Shown: one piece after another, positions 8,782 to 17,329 of the stretch
Position numbering within the stretch: position 1 is the stretch's first letter
Layout: every line of letters starts with the position of its first letter
Source: Phycisphaerales bacterium
GTDB lineage: Bacteria > Planctomycetota > Phycisphaerae > Phycisphaerales > SM1A02
Length of the DNA stretch: 64,000 bases
Assembly: GCA_029246705.1 (NCBI GenBank)
Contig: JAQWMQ010000029.1
Location: 1 to 64,000 of the forward strand
Direction of reading: 5' to 3'
The notes under the pieces: model-generated
Seen by the model: the letters and a program-made list of their open reading frames with translations, nothing else
The model's database searches: none
What the model was told of the DNA's origin: nothing
Program-made: the position numbers and the translations under genes

Positions 8782-9737
8782 ACGATGCGATTCACGTTCG
8801 AGGCGTGTCCAAGAGGTTCGGCGAGGTCCAGGCGGTCGACGGGATCGAGTTCGTGGTCCCGGCCGGAAGCCTCTGTGGCTTTCTCGGCCCCAACGGTGCG
8901 GGCAAGAGCACGACGATCCGGATGATCATGTCGATCATCTACCCGGATTCGGGAAACATCTCGGTACTGGACGGTTCGGCCCTCGATCACAAGGACGGCA
9001 TCGGCTATCTCCCCGAGGAACGCGGCGTGTACCGCAAGATGCGGGTCGGGGACTTCATCAAGTACATGGCTCGGCTGAAGGGCATGCCCTCGCGTGGACT
9101 CGGCAAGCGCATCGATGACTGGCTCGAGCGCATGGACCTCGAAGGCGTCCAGAAGCGGAAGTGCCAGGAACTCTCCAAGGGCATGCAGCAGAAGATCCAG
9201 TTCATCTCCGCGGTGATCCACGAACCGGAACTGATCATCCTCGATGAACCGTTCTCCGGGCTCGACCCGGTCAACGCCCGACTGCTCGGCCGGACCATCA
9301 AGGCCATGAACGACGCCGGCCGCACCATCATCTTCTCGACCCATGTCCTTCACCAGGCCGAGCAGCTCTGCGACCGGGTCCTGATGATCAACAAGGGCAG
9401 GATCGTGATCGACGACGATCTCGACACCATTCGAAGACGACATGATCCACGAACCCTCCGGGTTCGAACCGCGATGGACGCCGGGGGCTTCAAGGAGCAG
9501 GCGGAACGGGTTGCGGGCGTCCGCTCCATCCGGTTCGGCGAAGACCCCGAGGTTCTCGAGATCGCCATGGATGACGGGATCGACCTTGGTGAAGGCATGT
9601 CCCACGAGCTGATCGAAGCCCTGAACACCATCGGCTCGATGCGTTCACTCGAGATCAAGACTCCGACCCTGGACGACGTGTTCGTCGAGCTCGTCGGAAC
9701 CACGATCGCACGCGTGGAGGCCTCGGAGACGACATGA
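8778..9737 (+). CDS. ABC transporter ATP-binding protein (NatA type)
   Basis: 319 residues, starting at GTG 8778 inside the previous stop (GTGA overlap). It has Walker A GPNGAGKST (36-44), Q-loop region, signature LSKGMQQK (about 133), Walker B LIILDEPF (about 152-159) and the H-loop STHV. The C-terminal part (EALNTIGSMRSLEIKTPTLDDVFVELVG) is the DUF4162-like tail of NatA/CcmA-class exporters. It pairs with the permease that starts in its stop codon (ATGA). NatA-type systems export sodium, drugs or unknown substrates; here the two upstream lipid-binding-fold proteins suggest a hydrophobic cargo, but this is only inferred from synteny. Confidence 0.9.
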   Translation: MNDAIHVRGVSKRFGEVQAVDGIEFVVPAGSLCGFLGPNGAGKSTTIRMIMSIIYPDSGNISVLDGSALDHKDGIGYLPEERGVYRKMRVGDFIKYMARLKGMPSRGLGKRIDDWLERMDLEGVQKRKCQELSKGMQQKIQFISAVIHEPELIILDEPFSGLDPVNARLLGRTIKAMNDAGRTIIFSTHVLHQAEQLCDRVLMINKGRIVIDDDLDTIRRRHDPRTLRVRTAMDAGGFKEQAERVAGVRSIRFGEDPEVLEIAMDDGIDLGEGMSHELIEALNTIGSMRSLEIKTPTLDDVFVELVGTTIARVEASETT

Positions 9738-11155
9738 GTACATCCGCGAACGGCCTTCGAAAGATCGTGCACATCGCCTGGCGCGAGATCCGATACACCG
9801 CACTGACCCCGGCGTTCCTGCTGGGCGTGGTCGGCGTGCCGATCGCCATGCTCGGGCTGATCGTGCTCTACCCCCTGCTGCTCTCCCAGGAAGCACGTCC
9901 CCTGGAGGGAACCCTCGCGATCGTCGACCCTTCGGGACTGGTCGGCACCCAGGTCGAGATCATCCTCGAGGAGGACCGACTGGAGGAGGAGGCGGCGAAG
10001 AAGCTCGAGGAAACCCTGAAGAAGCTGCCCCTGGACGGCGCCCTCCAGAACGCCGGCGGCGGCATGTCGCTCTTCAGGCCGAACATCGATCTGTTCAAGA
10101 CGGAAATCAATCTCGAGCTCCTCGTGGTTCTCGACCCCGAGGAGCTGCCCCGACTGAAGGACCGCCTGCAGGCGGGTGAACTCGTCGGCATCGCGGTGAT
10201 TCCCGATGAACTCCTGGATGTCACGGCCGACCTCGAAGCCCTGCCCGACGACGAGGAACTGCTCGCACGCCACGAGTCCTTCGAACTCTTTCTCACCCAG
10301 GATTCCGCGCCCAACCAGACCAACGCGCTCGAAGACGTCCTGAAGCAGGCGGTGGTCGAGACCCGGGCCCAGCTGGGGGACATCGATTACGAAACGGTCC
10401 AGCGCATCCTGACCCGACCGGGGGTGCGAGCCATCCGGGTGAGTGAATCCGGCGAGAACCCCGAGAACATCAAGATCCGGATGATCCTGCCGATCGTGCT
10501 GATGATGCTCCTGTGGGTGAGCACGCTCACCAGTGGCAACTACATCCTCACCAGCACCATCGAGGAGAAGTCCAACCGCGTCATGGAAGTGTTGCTGAGC
10601 GCGGTCAGCCCGATGCAGCTGATGACCGGCAAGCTGCTCGGCCAGTCCGTGGTCGCCAGCTTCATGATGGTCATGTACGGCGGCATGGCCATCCTCGGCC
10701 TGTTCGCGATCGCCATGGCGGATCTCATCTCCGTGGGCCTGATCGTGCTGTCACTCTGCTACTTCGCGATCGCCTACTTCATGGTGGCTTCGATCATGGC
10801 GGCGATCGGCAGCGCGGTGAACGATCTTCGGGACGCACAGTCACTGATGGGGCCGGCCATGATCATCCTGATCCTGCCGATGATTCTCTGGATGCCGATC
10901 ACCAACAATCCGGAATCGGCGCTGGCGGTCGTCACCGGCTTCATCCCCCCGCTGATTCCCTTCGTGATGATCCTGCGGATCGCCAGTTCGAGCGAGGCCA
11001 TTCCGATCTGGCAGATTGTGTTGAGTCTCACCCTCGGCGGCCTTTCCGTCGTGGCTATGCTCTGGATGTGTGCACGCATCTTCCGGGTCGGCGTCCTCAT
11101 GCAGGGCAAGCCACCCTCTCCACTCGAACTGCTGCGCTGGATGCGCTACCGCTGA
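9734..11155 (+). CDS. ABC-2 type transporter permease (NatB-like)
   Basis: 473 residues. One N-terminal transmembrane helix (about 28-50) is followed by a large extracytoplasmic domain of about 200 residues, then at least five helices between about 250 and 455 (VLMMLLWVSTL, VVASFMMVMYGGMAIL, LISVGLIVLSLCYF, MIILILPMILWMP, LSLTLGGLSVVAML). This is the ABC-2/NatB topology. The motif IEEKSNRVMEVLLSAVSPMQL after the second helix is typical of NatB-like proteins. ATG 9734 overlaps the ATPase stop by 4 nt. The protein would form the membrane channel with the upstream ATPase. Confidence 0.9.
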   Translation: MSTSANGLRKIVHIAWREIRYTALTPAFLLGVVGVPIAMLGLIVLYPLLLSQEARPLEGTLAIVDPSGLVGTQVEIILEEDRLEEEAAKKLEETLKKLPLDGALQNAGGGMSLFRPNIDLFKTEINLELLVVLDPEELPRLKDRLQAGELVGIAVIPDELLDVTADLEALPDDEELLARHESFELFLTQDSAPNQTNALEDVLKQAVVETRAQLGDIDYETVQRILTRPGVRAIRVSESGENPENIKIRMILPIVLMMLLWVSTLTSGNYILTSTIEEKSNRVMEVLLSAVSPMQLMTGKLLGQSVVASFMMVMYGGMAILGLFAIAMADLISVGLIVLSLCYFAIAYFMVASIMAAIGSAVNDLRDAQSLMGPAMIILILPMILWMPITNNPESALAVVTGFIPPLIPFVMILRIASSSEAIPIWQIVLSLTLGGLSVVAMLWMCARIFRVGVLMQGKPPSPLELLRWMRYR

Positions 11156-11167
11156 CTGGACTCGTCC

Positions 11168-12577
11168 ATGGATTTCGAGCTGAGGACCATCGCCTACGGA
11201 GTCAGCACCGTTGTCGGCGTGCTCGGCCTGTACCTGTTCCTGCGGGGCGTTCGTGGTCGCAACCGGGGGGTACGTTCCTGTCCCAGCTGCCACCATCTTC
11301 TCGCGGATTCGAACGAGCTTCGCTGCCCTGAATGCGGTCGCCTGGCTCGGAGTGAACGACAGACCCTGCGCACCAACCGCAACCGACTGTCGGCACTCTT
11401 CGGCATGCTGCTGGTCGTGGGCTCGACCTTCGTCCTGCAGCAGTTGAGTCTGGGCAGGGCCAACCTGCTGCGAGGGCTTCCTGATTCGGTCCTGGTCATC
11501 ATGCTGCCCTACGCAGGCGACAGCAATTCATCCACTACCTCCCTTGGCGGTGGCATCCACAGCGAACTGCTCAAACGTCTTCGGGATTCCTCCTTCGAGC
11601 TCGACGCCGGAAGAAGCCTGCTGGACCGTGTCATCAAGGGAGACTCGAATCATCAACCCGGCACCACCGCCTGGCGTGCCAAGTACGGCGCCTTCGCGTA
11701 CGCACTGCCGCGCAGCTTCGAGACCGACGACCCACTGCTCGAGCGGTTCGATGAGATCACCCCGGTGGTGGAACTGCAGACCCCACGAATCTGGCCTGCA
11801 GGCCTTCCCCTGGTCGCGCAGCTCACGATGAACCGCTTCGATCTCGGGGATGATCCAGTTGAAGTGGCCATCGACTTCCCCGACGGGCGGACGGCACGAT
11901 TCAAGCACCAGAAGGAGAATCGTTCGCGTTTCCCGCTGGCAATCACCCTGGGCGACATCGCAGGCACGTCGGAGACCAGTGAGATCCCGGTTCGAATCAT
12001 CACTCGCTACGCCGACGGCGCCTCGAAAGAGCATGTGGCAGGCATCGAGATCAACACCGACCAGCAGTTGATCGAAACACTGGAAGCACGCGATTCGGTG
12101 GAGATGCAGACCGTGCTGCTCGAGCAGGTCTTCTCCCACCCGATCAGCATGGCATTCGAAGGATCACCGCCCTGGAGCATGCGGTTCCAACCGCGCGCCA
12201 CCCGGCAGGAAGAGGCTTTCGAGGACGTCCTGGTCGGTCTTGAAGTCGATCTTCTCCACGAGGGAACCCTGGCCAGGCGATCCTGGATCTGGTGGAGCGA
12301 CGGCGCATCGGGCTGGGAGACCATCTTCGAGAACGAGGCGCTGCTGGAGCGCGCAGTCGAACTTGAAGGTTCCTGGCAGCTGTCCCTGACCGGTCGCCCC
12401 GAGATCGCCGCACGTGCGCTCATCGGCCGGGAAAATCCTCGAACAAGCTACTGGGGCGGATCCTGCAGCAAACCCATTCGGATCATGAGTCGCCGGGGCG
12501 GCATGCTTCCCCGAGAGTGGGAGTCGATGACTGGTGATGCCTCGAAACCGACACCACCTCCCACACCGCAGAAGTGA
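11168..12577 (+). CDS. membrane protein with N-terminal zinc ribbon, unknown function
   Basis: 469 residues, not recognised. An N-terminal helix (about 7-27) is followed by a rubredoxin/zinc-ribbon-like knuckle pair, CPSCHH then CPECG (about 38-55), a second hydrophobic segment (about 73-93), and a long mainly soluble region of about 370 residues. The arrangement predicts a cytoplasmic zinc ribbon between two helices and an exported C-terminal domain. Short zinc ribbons next to transmembrane helices are frequent in planctomycete membrane proteins. It begins 12 nt after the permease stop and is probably the last member of that operon. No Shine-Dalgarno is evident. Confidence 0.7.
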   Translation: MDFELRTIAYGVSTVVGVLGLYLFLRGVRGRNRGVRSCPSCHHLLADSNELRCPECGRLARSERQTLRTNRNRLSALFGMLLVVGSTFVLQQLSLGRANLLRGLPDSVLVIMLPYAGDSNSSTTSLGGGIHSELLKRLRDSSFELDAGRSLLDRVIKGDSNHQPGTTAWRAKYGAFAYALPRSFETDDPLLERFDEITPVVELQTPRIWPAGLPLVAQLTMNRFDLGDDPVEVAIDFPDGRTARFKHQKENRSRFPLAITLGDIAGTSETSEIPVRIITRYADGASKEHVAGIEINTDQQLIETLEARDSVEMQTVLLEQVFSHPISMAFEGSPPWSMRFQPRATRQEEAFEDVLVGLEVDLLHEGTLARRSWIWWSDGASGWETIFENEALLERAVELEGSWQLSLTGRPEIAARALIGRENPRTSYWGGSCSKPIRIMSRRGGMLPREWESMTGDASKPTPPPTPQK

Positions 12578-12610
12578 AACCCGGCAGATCGGGCATGCAT
12601 CGGGAGACGA

Positions 12611-12616
12611 TATGAT
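12611..12616 (+). promoter_or_regulatory. putative -10 element of the ClpP-like gene
   Basis: TATGAT lies 6 nt upstream of ATG 12623, and the gene has no Shine-Dalgarno. A start 6-7 nt downstream of this -10 would be at the ATG itself, giving a leaderless message. No convincing -35 is present. Confidence 0.35.
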
Positions 12617-12622
12617 GCCTGC

Positions 12623-13906
12623 ATGCTCAATACAAAAACCCTGAAGAAACTCGTGCTTCTGACCCTCTGCCTGATGACCTGGCATGGGGTCGCTTTCGGC
12701 GAACCCACGCCCCAGGACGGCAAGCCCAACCGAGCCCGGTATCTCACGATGCCGGTGAACGGGTTCATCGGGGTCGACACCGTCGCCGGCGGATTCGAGA
12801 GGGCCTTCAAGCGGGTTTCCGGTGACCCTTCCAACCGATGCGTGGTGATGACCTTCGACAGCGTCGGTGGCAGCAGTGCGCAGGCCGACCGGATCATCGA
12901 GGTGATCAACGGCACCGGTGACCGCTTCGAGAAGATCGGCGTGGTCACCCGTTGCCTGGGCCCGGCCCTCGGCATCCTGCTCACGTGTGACCGCATCTTC
13001 ATCGCCGACCCGCAGCCTTCCGGTGACATCCTGGAATTCCACCGCTCGTTTCCCCCGACATCCGCGGTCCAGGAAGAACACCTCAGGCAGGAGCAGGCGA
13101 TCTTCCGCGAACTGGTCAAGGCAAAGCCCGAATGGAAACCGGTGATCGAAGCCATGATCAACCCCGGCACGCCGCTGTACACCTGGCAGGTCGCACCCGG
13201 CCAGATCAAGACCTCGAACACGGCACCGGACCCTTCGATCGAGTCACTGGCCATCGACCTGACGGAGAACCTCGCGATCACCGCCAAGCAGGCCATCGCC
13301 GCGGGACTGGCCAAGCAGCTCGTCGGCGGCATGGAAGGCCTGGGCAAGACACTCGGGTACACGACCTTCCAACCCACCCTGACCTCGGGGGCCACGATGA
13401 TGTCCGAAGCCGTGACCACGGAGTCCAAGGCCCGCAGCGAGATCGAGAACTCGATCGAACGCACCTTCGACCTGCTGTCCCGCGCCGAAGACCTGGTCCA
13501 GGACCTTCCCCGCCAGCAGAACTTCGCCGAACGCGCCGATCCACGGAACATGGAGTATCGAACCAGCTACGTCCGTTCCTGGAACGGCAGGCGGTGGATC
13601 TACACCAACTCCTCGATGAGCGCCTGGAAACGGAACACCGACAACGCCATCAAGCAGTGGCAGATCCTGGTCGAGACCCTCGACCAGATCGGTCGGATCG
13701 GCAACGAGACCCGGGACCAGGTCATCAAGTTGCAGAGGGAATCCACCAAGTGGGACGCCGATGATTCACGACATGGCTCGTTGAACATCCTCGAAACTGA
13801 ACTCGAGGAACTCATGAGCAAGGATGCCTCCCTCGGCGTGATGAGACGTCAGGCACTGTCCCAGATCGAATTCCTCAGGAAGAACCGCAACAACCCGGTC
13901 TATTGA
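12623..13906 (+). CDS. exported ClpP/crotonase-fold protein, probable pseudo-protease
   Basis: 427 residues. A signal peptide (about 1-25) precedes a ClpP-like domain: FDSVGGSSAQADRII corresponds to the ClpP/NfeD NSPGG region and SAQ helix, and CLGPALGILLTCDRIFIAD to the nucleophile helix. At the position expected for the catalytic Ser there is Ala115 (PALG); a His at 140 lies exactly 25 residues later, the same spacing as Ser97-His122 of E. coli ClpP. The AITAKQAIAAGLAKQLVGG segment matches the SAPEAVEYGLVD region of ClpP. The C-terminal 170 residues are helical and probably coiled-coil. A binding or scaffolding role in the periplasm is inferred. Confidence 0.7.
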   Translation: MLNTKTLKKLVLLTLCLMTWHGVAFGEPTPQDGKPNRARYLTMPVNGFIGVDTVAGGFERAFKRVSGDPSNRCVVMTFDSVGGSSAQADRIIEVINGTGDRFEKIGVVTRCLGPALGILLTCDRIFIADPQPSGDILEFHRSFPPTSAVQEEHLRQEQAIFRELVKAKPEWKPVIEAMINPGTPLYTWQVAPGQIKTSNTAPDPSIESLAIDLTENLAITAKQAIAAGLAKQLVGGMEGLGKTLGYTTFQPTLTSGATMMSEAVTTESKARSEIENSIERTFDLLSRAEDLVQDLPRQQNFAERADPRNMEYRTSYVRSWNGRRWIYTNSSMSAWKRNTDNAIKQWQILVETLDQIGRIGNETRDQVIKLQRESTKWDADDSRHGSLNILETELEELMSKDASLGVMRRQALSQIEFLRKNRNNPVY

Positions 13907-13961
13907 AAGTTCGGTTCGGACCCGGCATCGACGGTGAACCGGGCCGCGGGAGATTCAGACG

Positions 13962-14495
13962 ATGAGTCATTCGAACATCTGGGCTCCCTGGCGGATGGCC
14001 TACCTTCGCGCCCTCAAGTCACAGGCACCCAAGGAACAGTCCCCCGGATCCAGCGACTTCTTCCGTCGTTACTGGCTCGAGCCCGAGAACGATGTTGAGA
14101 ATCACGTCATCCACCGGACCGAGCTCGGCTTCCTCGTCCTGAACCGCTACCCCTACGCCAACGGACATCTTCTCGCCGCCCTGGGAACCGCCGCGCCCAC
14201 GCTGCTCGAGTACGACCAGGACCACCGAACCGCGTTCTGGTCACTGGTGGAGGACGGCTGCCGACTGGTCCGGCACGCACTCAACCCGCAAGGCGTGAAT
14301 ATCGGCGCGAACATCGGCGATGCCGCCGGTGCCGGGGTGCCCGAACACCTGCACGCACACGTGGTGCCGCGCTGGGCAGGCGATACCAACTTCATGTCGG
14401 TGGTGGGCACCATTCGGGTCGCTCCGGATTCCCTGGAATCGGTGGCCGACCTGTACCGGGAATCGATCGCCCAGGGCGCACTGCAAGCCGACTGA
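13962..14495 (+). CDS. HIT-family hydrolase/phosphorylase
   Basis: 177 residues. It begins IWAPWRMAYL, a feature of the Ap4A-phosphorylase-like branch of the HIT superfamily. NRYPYANGHLLAA and the histidine triad HLHAHVVPRW near the C-terminus are clear; the central His is the nucleotidylated nucleophile. GVNIGANIGDAAGAGVPEHLH is the family's conserved glycine-rich stretch. Likely substrates are dinucleoside polyphosphates or AMP-linked metabolites. GGAG lies about 9 nt before the ATG. It follows the ClpP-like gene by 55 nt; no functional link is apparent. Confidence 0.9.
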   Translation: MSHSNIWAPWRMAYLRALKSQAPKEQSPGSSDFFRRYWLEPENDVENHVIHRTELGFLVLNRYPYANGHLLAALGTAAPTLLEYDQDHRTAFWSLVEDGCRLVRHALNPQGVNIGANIGDAAGAGVPEHLHAHVVPRWAGDTNFMSVVGTIRVAPDSLESVADLYRESIAQGALQAD

Positions 14496-14634
14496 GCCCA
14501 CCACCGTCCGGAGGCGCAGCGAGCGCTGGTTCGACTGGATTGATGTGAAAAAGCGGTGCCGGGATCTCGTCGGAGCGAAAGTCGCTTTTCCCCCTCGCCT
14601 CCCCCTTGTCAGGGGCAAACGGGAAGAATCAGTC

Positions 14635-14659
14635 TGGGGATTCGCTCGAACCCCGATTT
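14635..14659 (+). terminator. putative intrinsic terminator
   Basis: GGGGATTCG (14635-14643) pairs with CGAACCCC (14646-14653) with one bulged A, followed by GATTTTA. The U-tract is short. It could end transcription from the HIT gene 140 nt upstream or belong to an unannotated RNA in this region. Confidence 0.4.
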
Positions 14660-14862
14660 TAGGTGGGCTCGACCAGGCCCGGTCCCGACCTTCCACTCCA
14701 CCCGCTGGGGGCGTGAGGCTTGATCATCGCCAGGTACGGACGATCCCTTGGGGTTCCGAAAGGCTCAAGCAAAATGCCACCAGAACCGATCCGACGAGAA
14801 CCCGACACCGCGAAATCGAGTGTACCCCCACCCGGGGCTGAGTCCACTCGGGAGAGAAGAGT

Positions 14863-14891
14863 TTGACGCCGACTGGACCGGGCGTTAGCCT
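14863..14891 (+). promoter_or_regulatory. putative sigma-70 promoter of the small lipoprotein gene
   Basis: TTGACG (14863-14868; 5 of 6 to consensus), exactly 17 nt, then TAGCCT (14886-14891; 3 of 6). The start would fall near 14898, leaving a leader of about 68 nt before ATG 14966. This is one of the two best -35 matches in the window. Confidence 0.5.
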
Positions 14892-14965
14892 CAAACTACG
14901 ATGGAGTTCGGGAGTTCGACTGTTGGTCGGACACCCTCCCTTTCATGGAGTTGAACGAGAGCATC

Positions 14966-15265
14966 ATGCGCACCAACCACCCCATAATCATCTCCGCCGC
15001 GCTTCTTGGCGCAACGACGATCCTTGCCCTTGGCGGCTGCAAGTCCAGCACGGACCACTACAGCTACAAGGCGATCACCACGGACCTGACCCCGGAACTC
15101 CAGGGTCTCGCTGAACGTCCCGTCGACATCGATACCAACATCGCAGTGGTCGAAAACGTCAACTGGCGACTGATGTGGGGTGACCTCGGACGAGTCTGGT
15201 TCATGGACCGCCCAAGCATCCTCAGCCCGTTCCCCACGGTCTCCACGAGCGGCCAGCCGCACTGA
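14966..15265 (+). CDS. small lipoprotein, unknown function
   Basis: About 99 residues from ATG 14966 (MRTNHPII); ATG 14945 is also in frame but has no ribosome site, whereas a GAGAG-type site precedes 14966. A hydrophobic segment ending ILALGGC is a lipobox, so the mature protein of about 75 residues is probably anchored by Cys. The mature part has no recognised domain: KSSTDHYSYK, then an ELQGLAERPVDIDTNIAVVEN stretch and NWRLMWGDLGRVWFMD, rich in Trp. It is followed by a strong terminator and so is probably monocistronic. Confidence 0.75.
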   Translation: MRTNHPIIISAALLGATTILALGGCKSSTDHYSYKAITTDLTPELQGLAERPVDIDTNIAVVENVNWRLMWGDLGRVWFMDRPSILSPFPTVSTSGQPH

Positions 15266-15309
15266 GTGACCGAGCTCATGCCTTCTATAAGGCAAGCCAC
15301 ATGATCTTC

Positions 15310-15348
15310 ACACGCCCCGGCCTCTGGCCCGGGGCGTGTTCTTCTTTG
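15310..15348 (+). terminator. intrinsic terminator after the small lipoprotein gene
   Basis: ACACGCCCCGGCC pairs with GGCCCGGGGCGTGT with one extra C, with a 3-nt loop (15323-15325) and a TTCTTCTTT tail. It begins 45 nt after the lipoprotein stop. The MFS gene downstream starts within 25 nt of it, so that gene needs its own promoter or read-through. Confidence 0.8.
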
Positions 15349-15368
15349 CCAGACCCGACACGGGATTC

Positions 15369-16811
15369 ATGACACCATTCAGGACCGCCAAATTCACGGT
15401 TGACCATGTCTCCCGTTTCGTGGCGAGCTTCCATCCCCGGTCTCTTCAACCGATGCTCCGTGTCAACTACGCGCGCGAGTTGATGGCATGGTCGTTCATT
15501 CCGGTGATGCTTACCGGCCTGCAATCGGGAACGATGGGCATCGTTCTGGCCAAGACCTTCACCGGAACCCCCGGCACCACCGAGAAGAACATCGCCCTGG
15601 CGATCGGAACCATCGGTGCCGCCACCGCGATCGGAAACCTCACCAGCAGCTTCTGGGCGACGATGTCATGGGGACACGCCAAGGTCAGGTTCATCGTGTG
15701 GCTGATGGTCGCCTCCTCGCTGTGCGTCGGGGCGATCGCACTGGTCCCCGCGAACGTCACCGGTGCCTGGTTGATGGTGGGGCTGGTGCTGATCGGCTGG
15801 GTGTTCTGGAGTGGCGTGATCACCATTCGAACCACGGTCTGGCGCAGCAACTACCCCAGCAGCGATCGCACCTCGATTGCGGGCAGGCTTGCAAGCGTCC
15901 AGGCGATCGTGCTGGCTGCCAGCGGCTTCATCATCGGCTGGCTCCTGGATGCGTTCTCGAGGAACGACAGCTGGACCATGCAGATGCTGTCCGGCAAGGA
16001 GGGCCTGGTGGACCTGGAGCCCTCCGGGCTCGGCCAGCTCGCCTTCAGGGTCATCTTCCCGGCACTCGCCTTCTTCGGCATCCTCGGCGCACTGATCTAC
16101 GCCCGGGTACGACTGCGTGGACAGAGTCGACTGGCCCGTGCCGAGCGGGCCAGTTCCAAGCAGCACAGTCCGTCCTTCAACCCGCTGTCCGCATTCCGGG
16201 TGCTCAAACGCGACCCCAGGTTCCTGCGCTACATGATCTGCCAGTTCGTCCTGGGCACCGGCAACCTGATGCTGTTCGCACCATTGACGCTCATCCTCAC
16301 CGAACAGTTCGATGCCTCGTACCTCGAGGGCATCCTGGTCATCACCATCATTCCCCTGGTCCTGATGCCACTGGCGATACCCGGCTGGGCACGACTTCTG
16401 GCACGCATGCACGTGATATCGTTCCGTGCGATTCATTCGTGGTTGTTCGTGGTGACGGGGCTGCTGTTCCTTGCAGGGTCGACGCTTGAAGCCTTCCCCT
16501 TGATCGTCCTCGGATCGATCGTCATGGGGATAGCCTTTGGTGGCGGCGTGCTTGCCTGGAACCTGGGACACCAGCACTTCGCGCGCCCGGAGCAGGACTC
16601 GCTCTACATGAGCGTCCACGTCACCCTGACGGGTGTGCGCGGCATCATCGGGCCCTACCTTGGTGTGCTGGTCTACGAACTGCTCCGGCCCAGCGGGCAT
16701 GGCGGGTTCGTCTTCGCCTGTTCGGCCGGGCTCACCACGCTGGGCGCCCTGGGCTTCGTCCTGCTTCGACGCGTGACCACACTCGAGAAGTCCGACGATG
16801 AAACCCACTGA
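15369..16811 (+). CDS. MFS-like transporter
   Basis: About 480 residues with roughly 12 hydrophobic segments (e.g. FIPVMLTGLQSGTMG, IALAIGTIGAATAIG, MVASSLCVGAIALVP, WLMVGLVLIGWVFW, LILTEQFDASYLEGILVI, LFVVTGLLFLAGS) and a central loop of charged residues (RLRGQSRLARAERASS), the 6+6 pattern of the major facilitator superfamily. Substrate is not evident. ATG 15369 was chosen because GGGA precedes it; an earlier in-frame ATG at 15336 lies inside the terminator stem. The gene converges with a lipoprotein gene, with 14 nt between the two stops. Confidence 0.75.
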   Translation: MTPFRTAKFTVDHVSRFVASFHPRSLQPMLRVNYARELMAWSFIPVMLTGLQSGTMGIVLAKTFTGTPGTTEKNIALAIGTIGAATAIGNLTSSFWATMSWGHAKVRFIVWLMVASSLCVGAIALVPANVTGAWLMVGLVLIGWVFWSGVITIRTTVWRSNYPSSDRTSIAGRLASVQAIVLAASGFIIGWLLDAFSRNDSWTMQMLSGKEGLVDLEPSGLGQLAFRVIFPALAFFGILGALIYARVRLRGQSRLARAERASSKQHSPSFNPLSAFRVLKRDPRFLRYMICQFVLGTGNLMLFAPLTLILTEQFDASYLEGILVITIIPLVLMPLAIPGWARLLARMHVISFRAIHSWLFVVTGLLFLAGSTLEAFPLIVLGSIVMGIAFGGGVLAWNLGHQHFARPEQDSLYMSVHVTLTGVRGIIGPYLGVLVYELLRPSGHGGFVFACSAGLTTLGALGFVLLRRVTTLEKSDDETH

Positions 16812-16825
16812 TCCGGGTGTCCGGC

Positions 16826-17329
16826 TCAAGCGTCCTTGGTCGCGTCCTTGGTCGTGTCCTTGGTCGTGTCCTTGGTCGTTTCGTCAACCGTGGAATCGGA
16901 CTGCGCGGCGTCCTTTGGTGCAGCCGCCGGCGGCTTGACCGGGCGCTCGGTCACCGTGATCGTTGCGGTTCCCCTGATCTGCGAGGCCACCACGGTCATG
17001 GTTGCGACCCGCTCCTTGTCGGTTCGGGGCACCGCTTGGGTGAAGATCGCGACGGCCCGCTCGGGGGTGCCGGTCAGCGATTCCTGAGACCAACCATCGA
17101 TTTCAAACCCGCGAGCCGTCCAACGAGCCCGCTCGAGCGCATCAAAGATCGATCCGGTGAACGTGGCCTGCCCGGACTGGACCTTCCCACGAGAGGTCGT
17201 GAAATCCTTGTTCTTCAGGGCTGTCCCGGGAACCAAGGGGATGTCGGTGCCCAGAATCCGGTGTTCTGCCCCCCCACAGCCGTTCATGGCAAAGACGAGC
17301 GCGAGAAGGGCTGTGGTGGTGAATCTCAT
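16826..17329 (-). CDS. lipoprotein with C-terminal TTKD repeat, unknown function
   Basis: 167 residues from ATG 17329 (MRFTTTALLALVF), with TGGAG 7 nt upstream. The signal ends AMNGC, a lipobox. The mature core of about 105 residues includes GTALKNKDFTTSRGKV, RWTARGFEIDGW and VAIFTQAVPRTDKERVATMTVVASQIRGTATITVTER, a mix of strands and one helix with no family I recognise. The last 17 residues are four imperfect TTKD units encoded by a 12-bp tandem repeat. The upstream in-frame extension (to 17458) has no ribosome site. It diverges from rpsA. Confidence 0.7.
   Translation of the reverse strand: MRFTTTALLALVFAMNGCGGAEHRILGTDIPLVPGTALKNKDFTTSRGKVQSGQATFTGSIFDALERARWTARGFEIDGWSQESLTGTPERAVAIFTQAVPRTDKERVATMTVVASQIRGTATITVTERPVKPPAAAPKDAAQSDSTVDETTKDTTKDTTKDATKDA
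16832..16879. repeat. four 12-bp tandem repeats coding TTKD
   Basis: GTCCTTGGTCGT is repeated four times without gaps (the first copy ends GC). In the reverse orientation it codes Thr-Lys-Asp units at the C-terminus of the lipoprotein. Near-identical copies suggest recent slippage and possible length variation between strains. Confidence 0.9.

Larger units (their letters stand above)
14496..14965. other. 470-bp non-coding region with several hairpins
   Basis: No ORF with plausible codon use was found. From left to right it holds: a small hairpin AGCGA-AAG-TCGCT followed by TTTTCC (about 14572-14588); a pyrimidine-rich stretch with CCCCT/AGGGG complementarity (about 14589-14615); a terminator-like hairpin at 14635-14659; and the promoter of the next gene at 14863-14891. 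A start GGTTCGACTGGATT near 14527 recalls tmRNA 5' ends, but no matching tRNA-like 3' end was found. REP-like or small-RNA content is possible. Confidence 0.4.

Noticed and set aside
14525-14560. Possible tmRNA 5' end (GGTTCGACTGGATT)
   Set aside because: A tmRNA would need a matching tRNA-like 3' end with a TPsiC arm and CCA, and a tag ORF; none was found within 450 nt.
14641-14700. SRP RNA-like sequence (GACCAGGCCCGG)
   Set aside because: The conserved apical GNAR-loop and flanking internal loops of the 4.5S/6S SRP RNA are missing.
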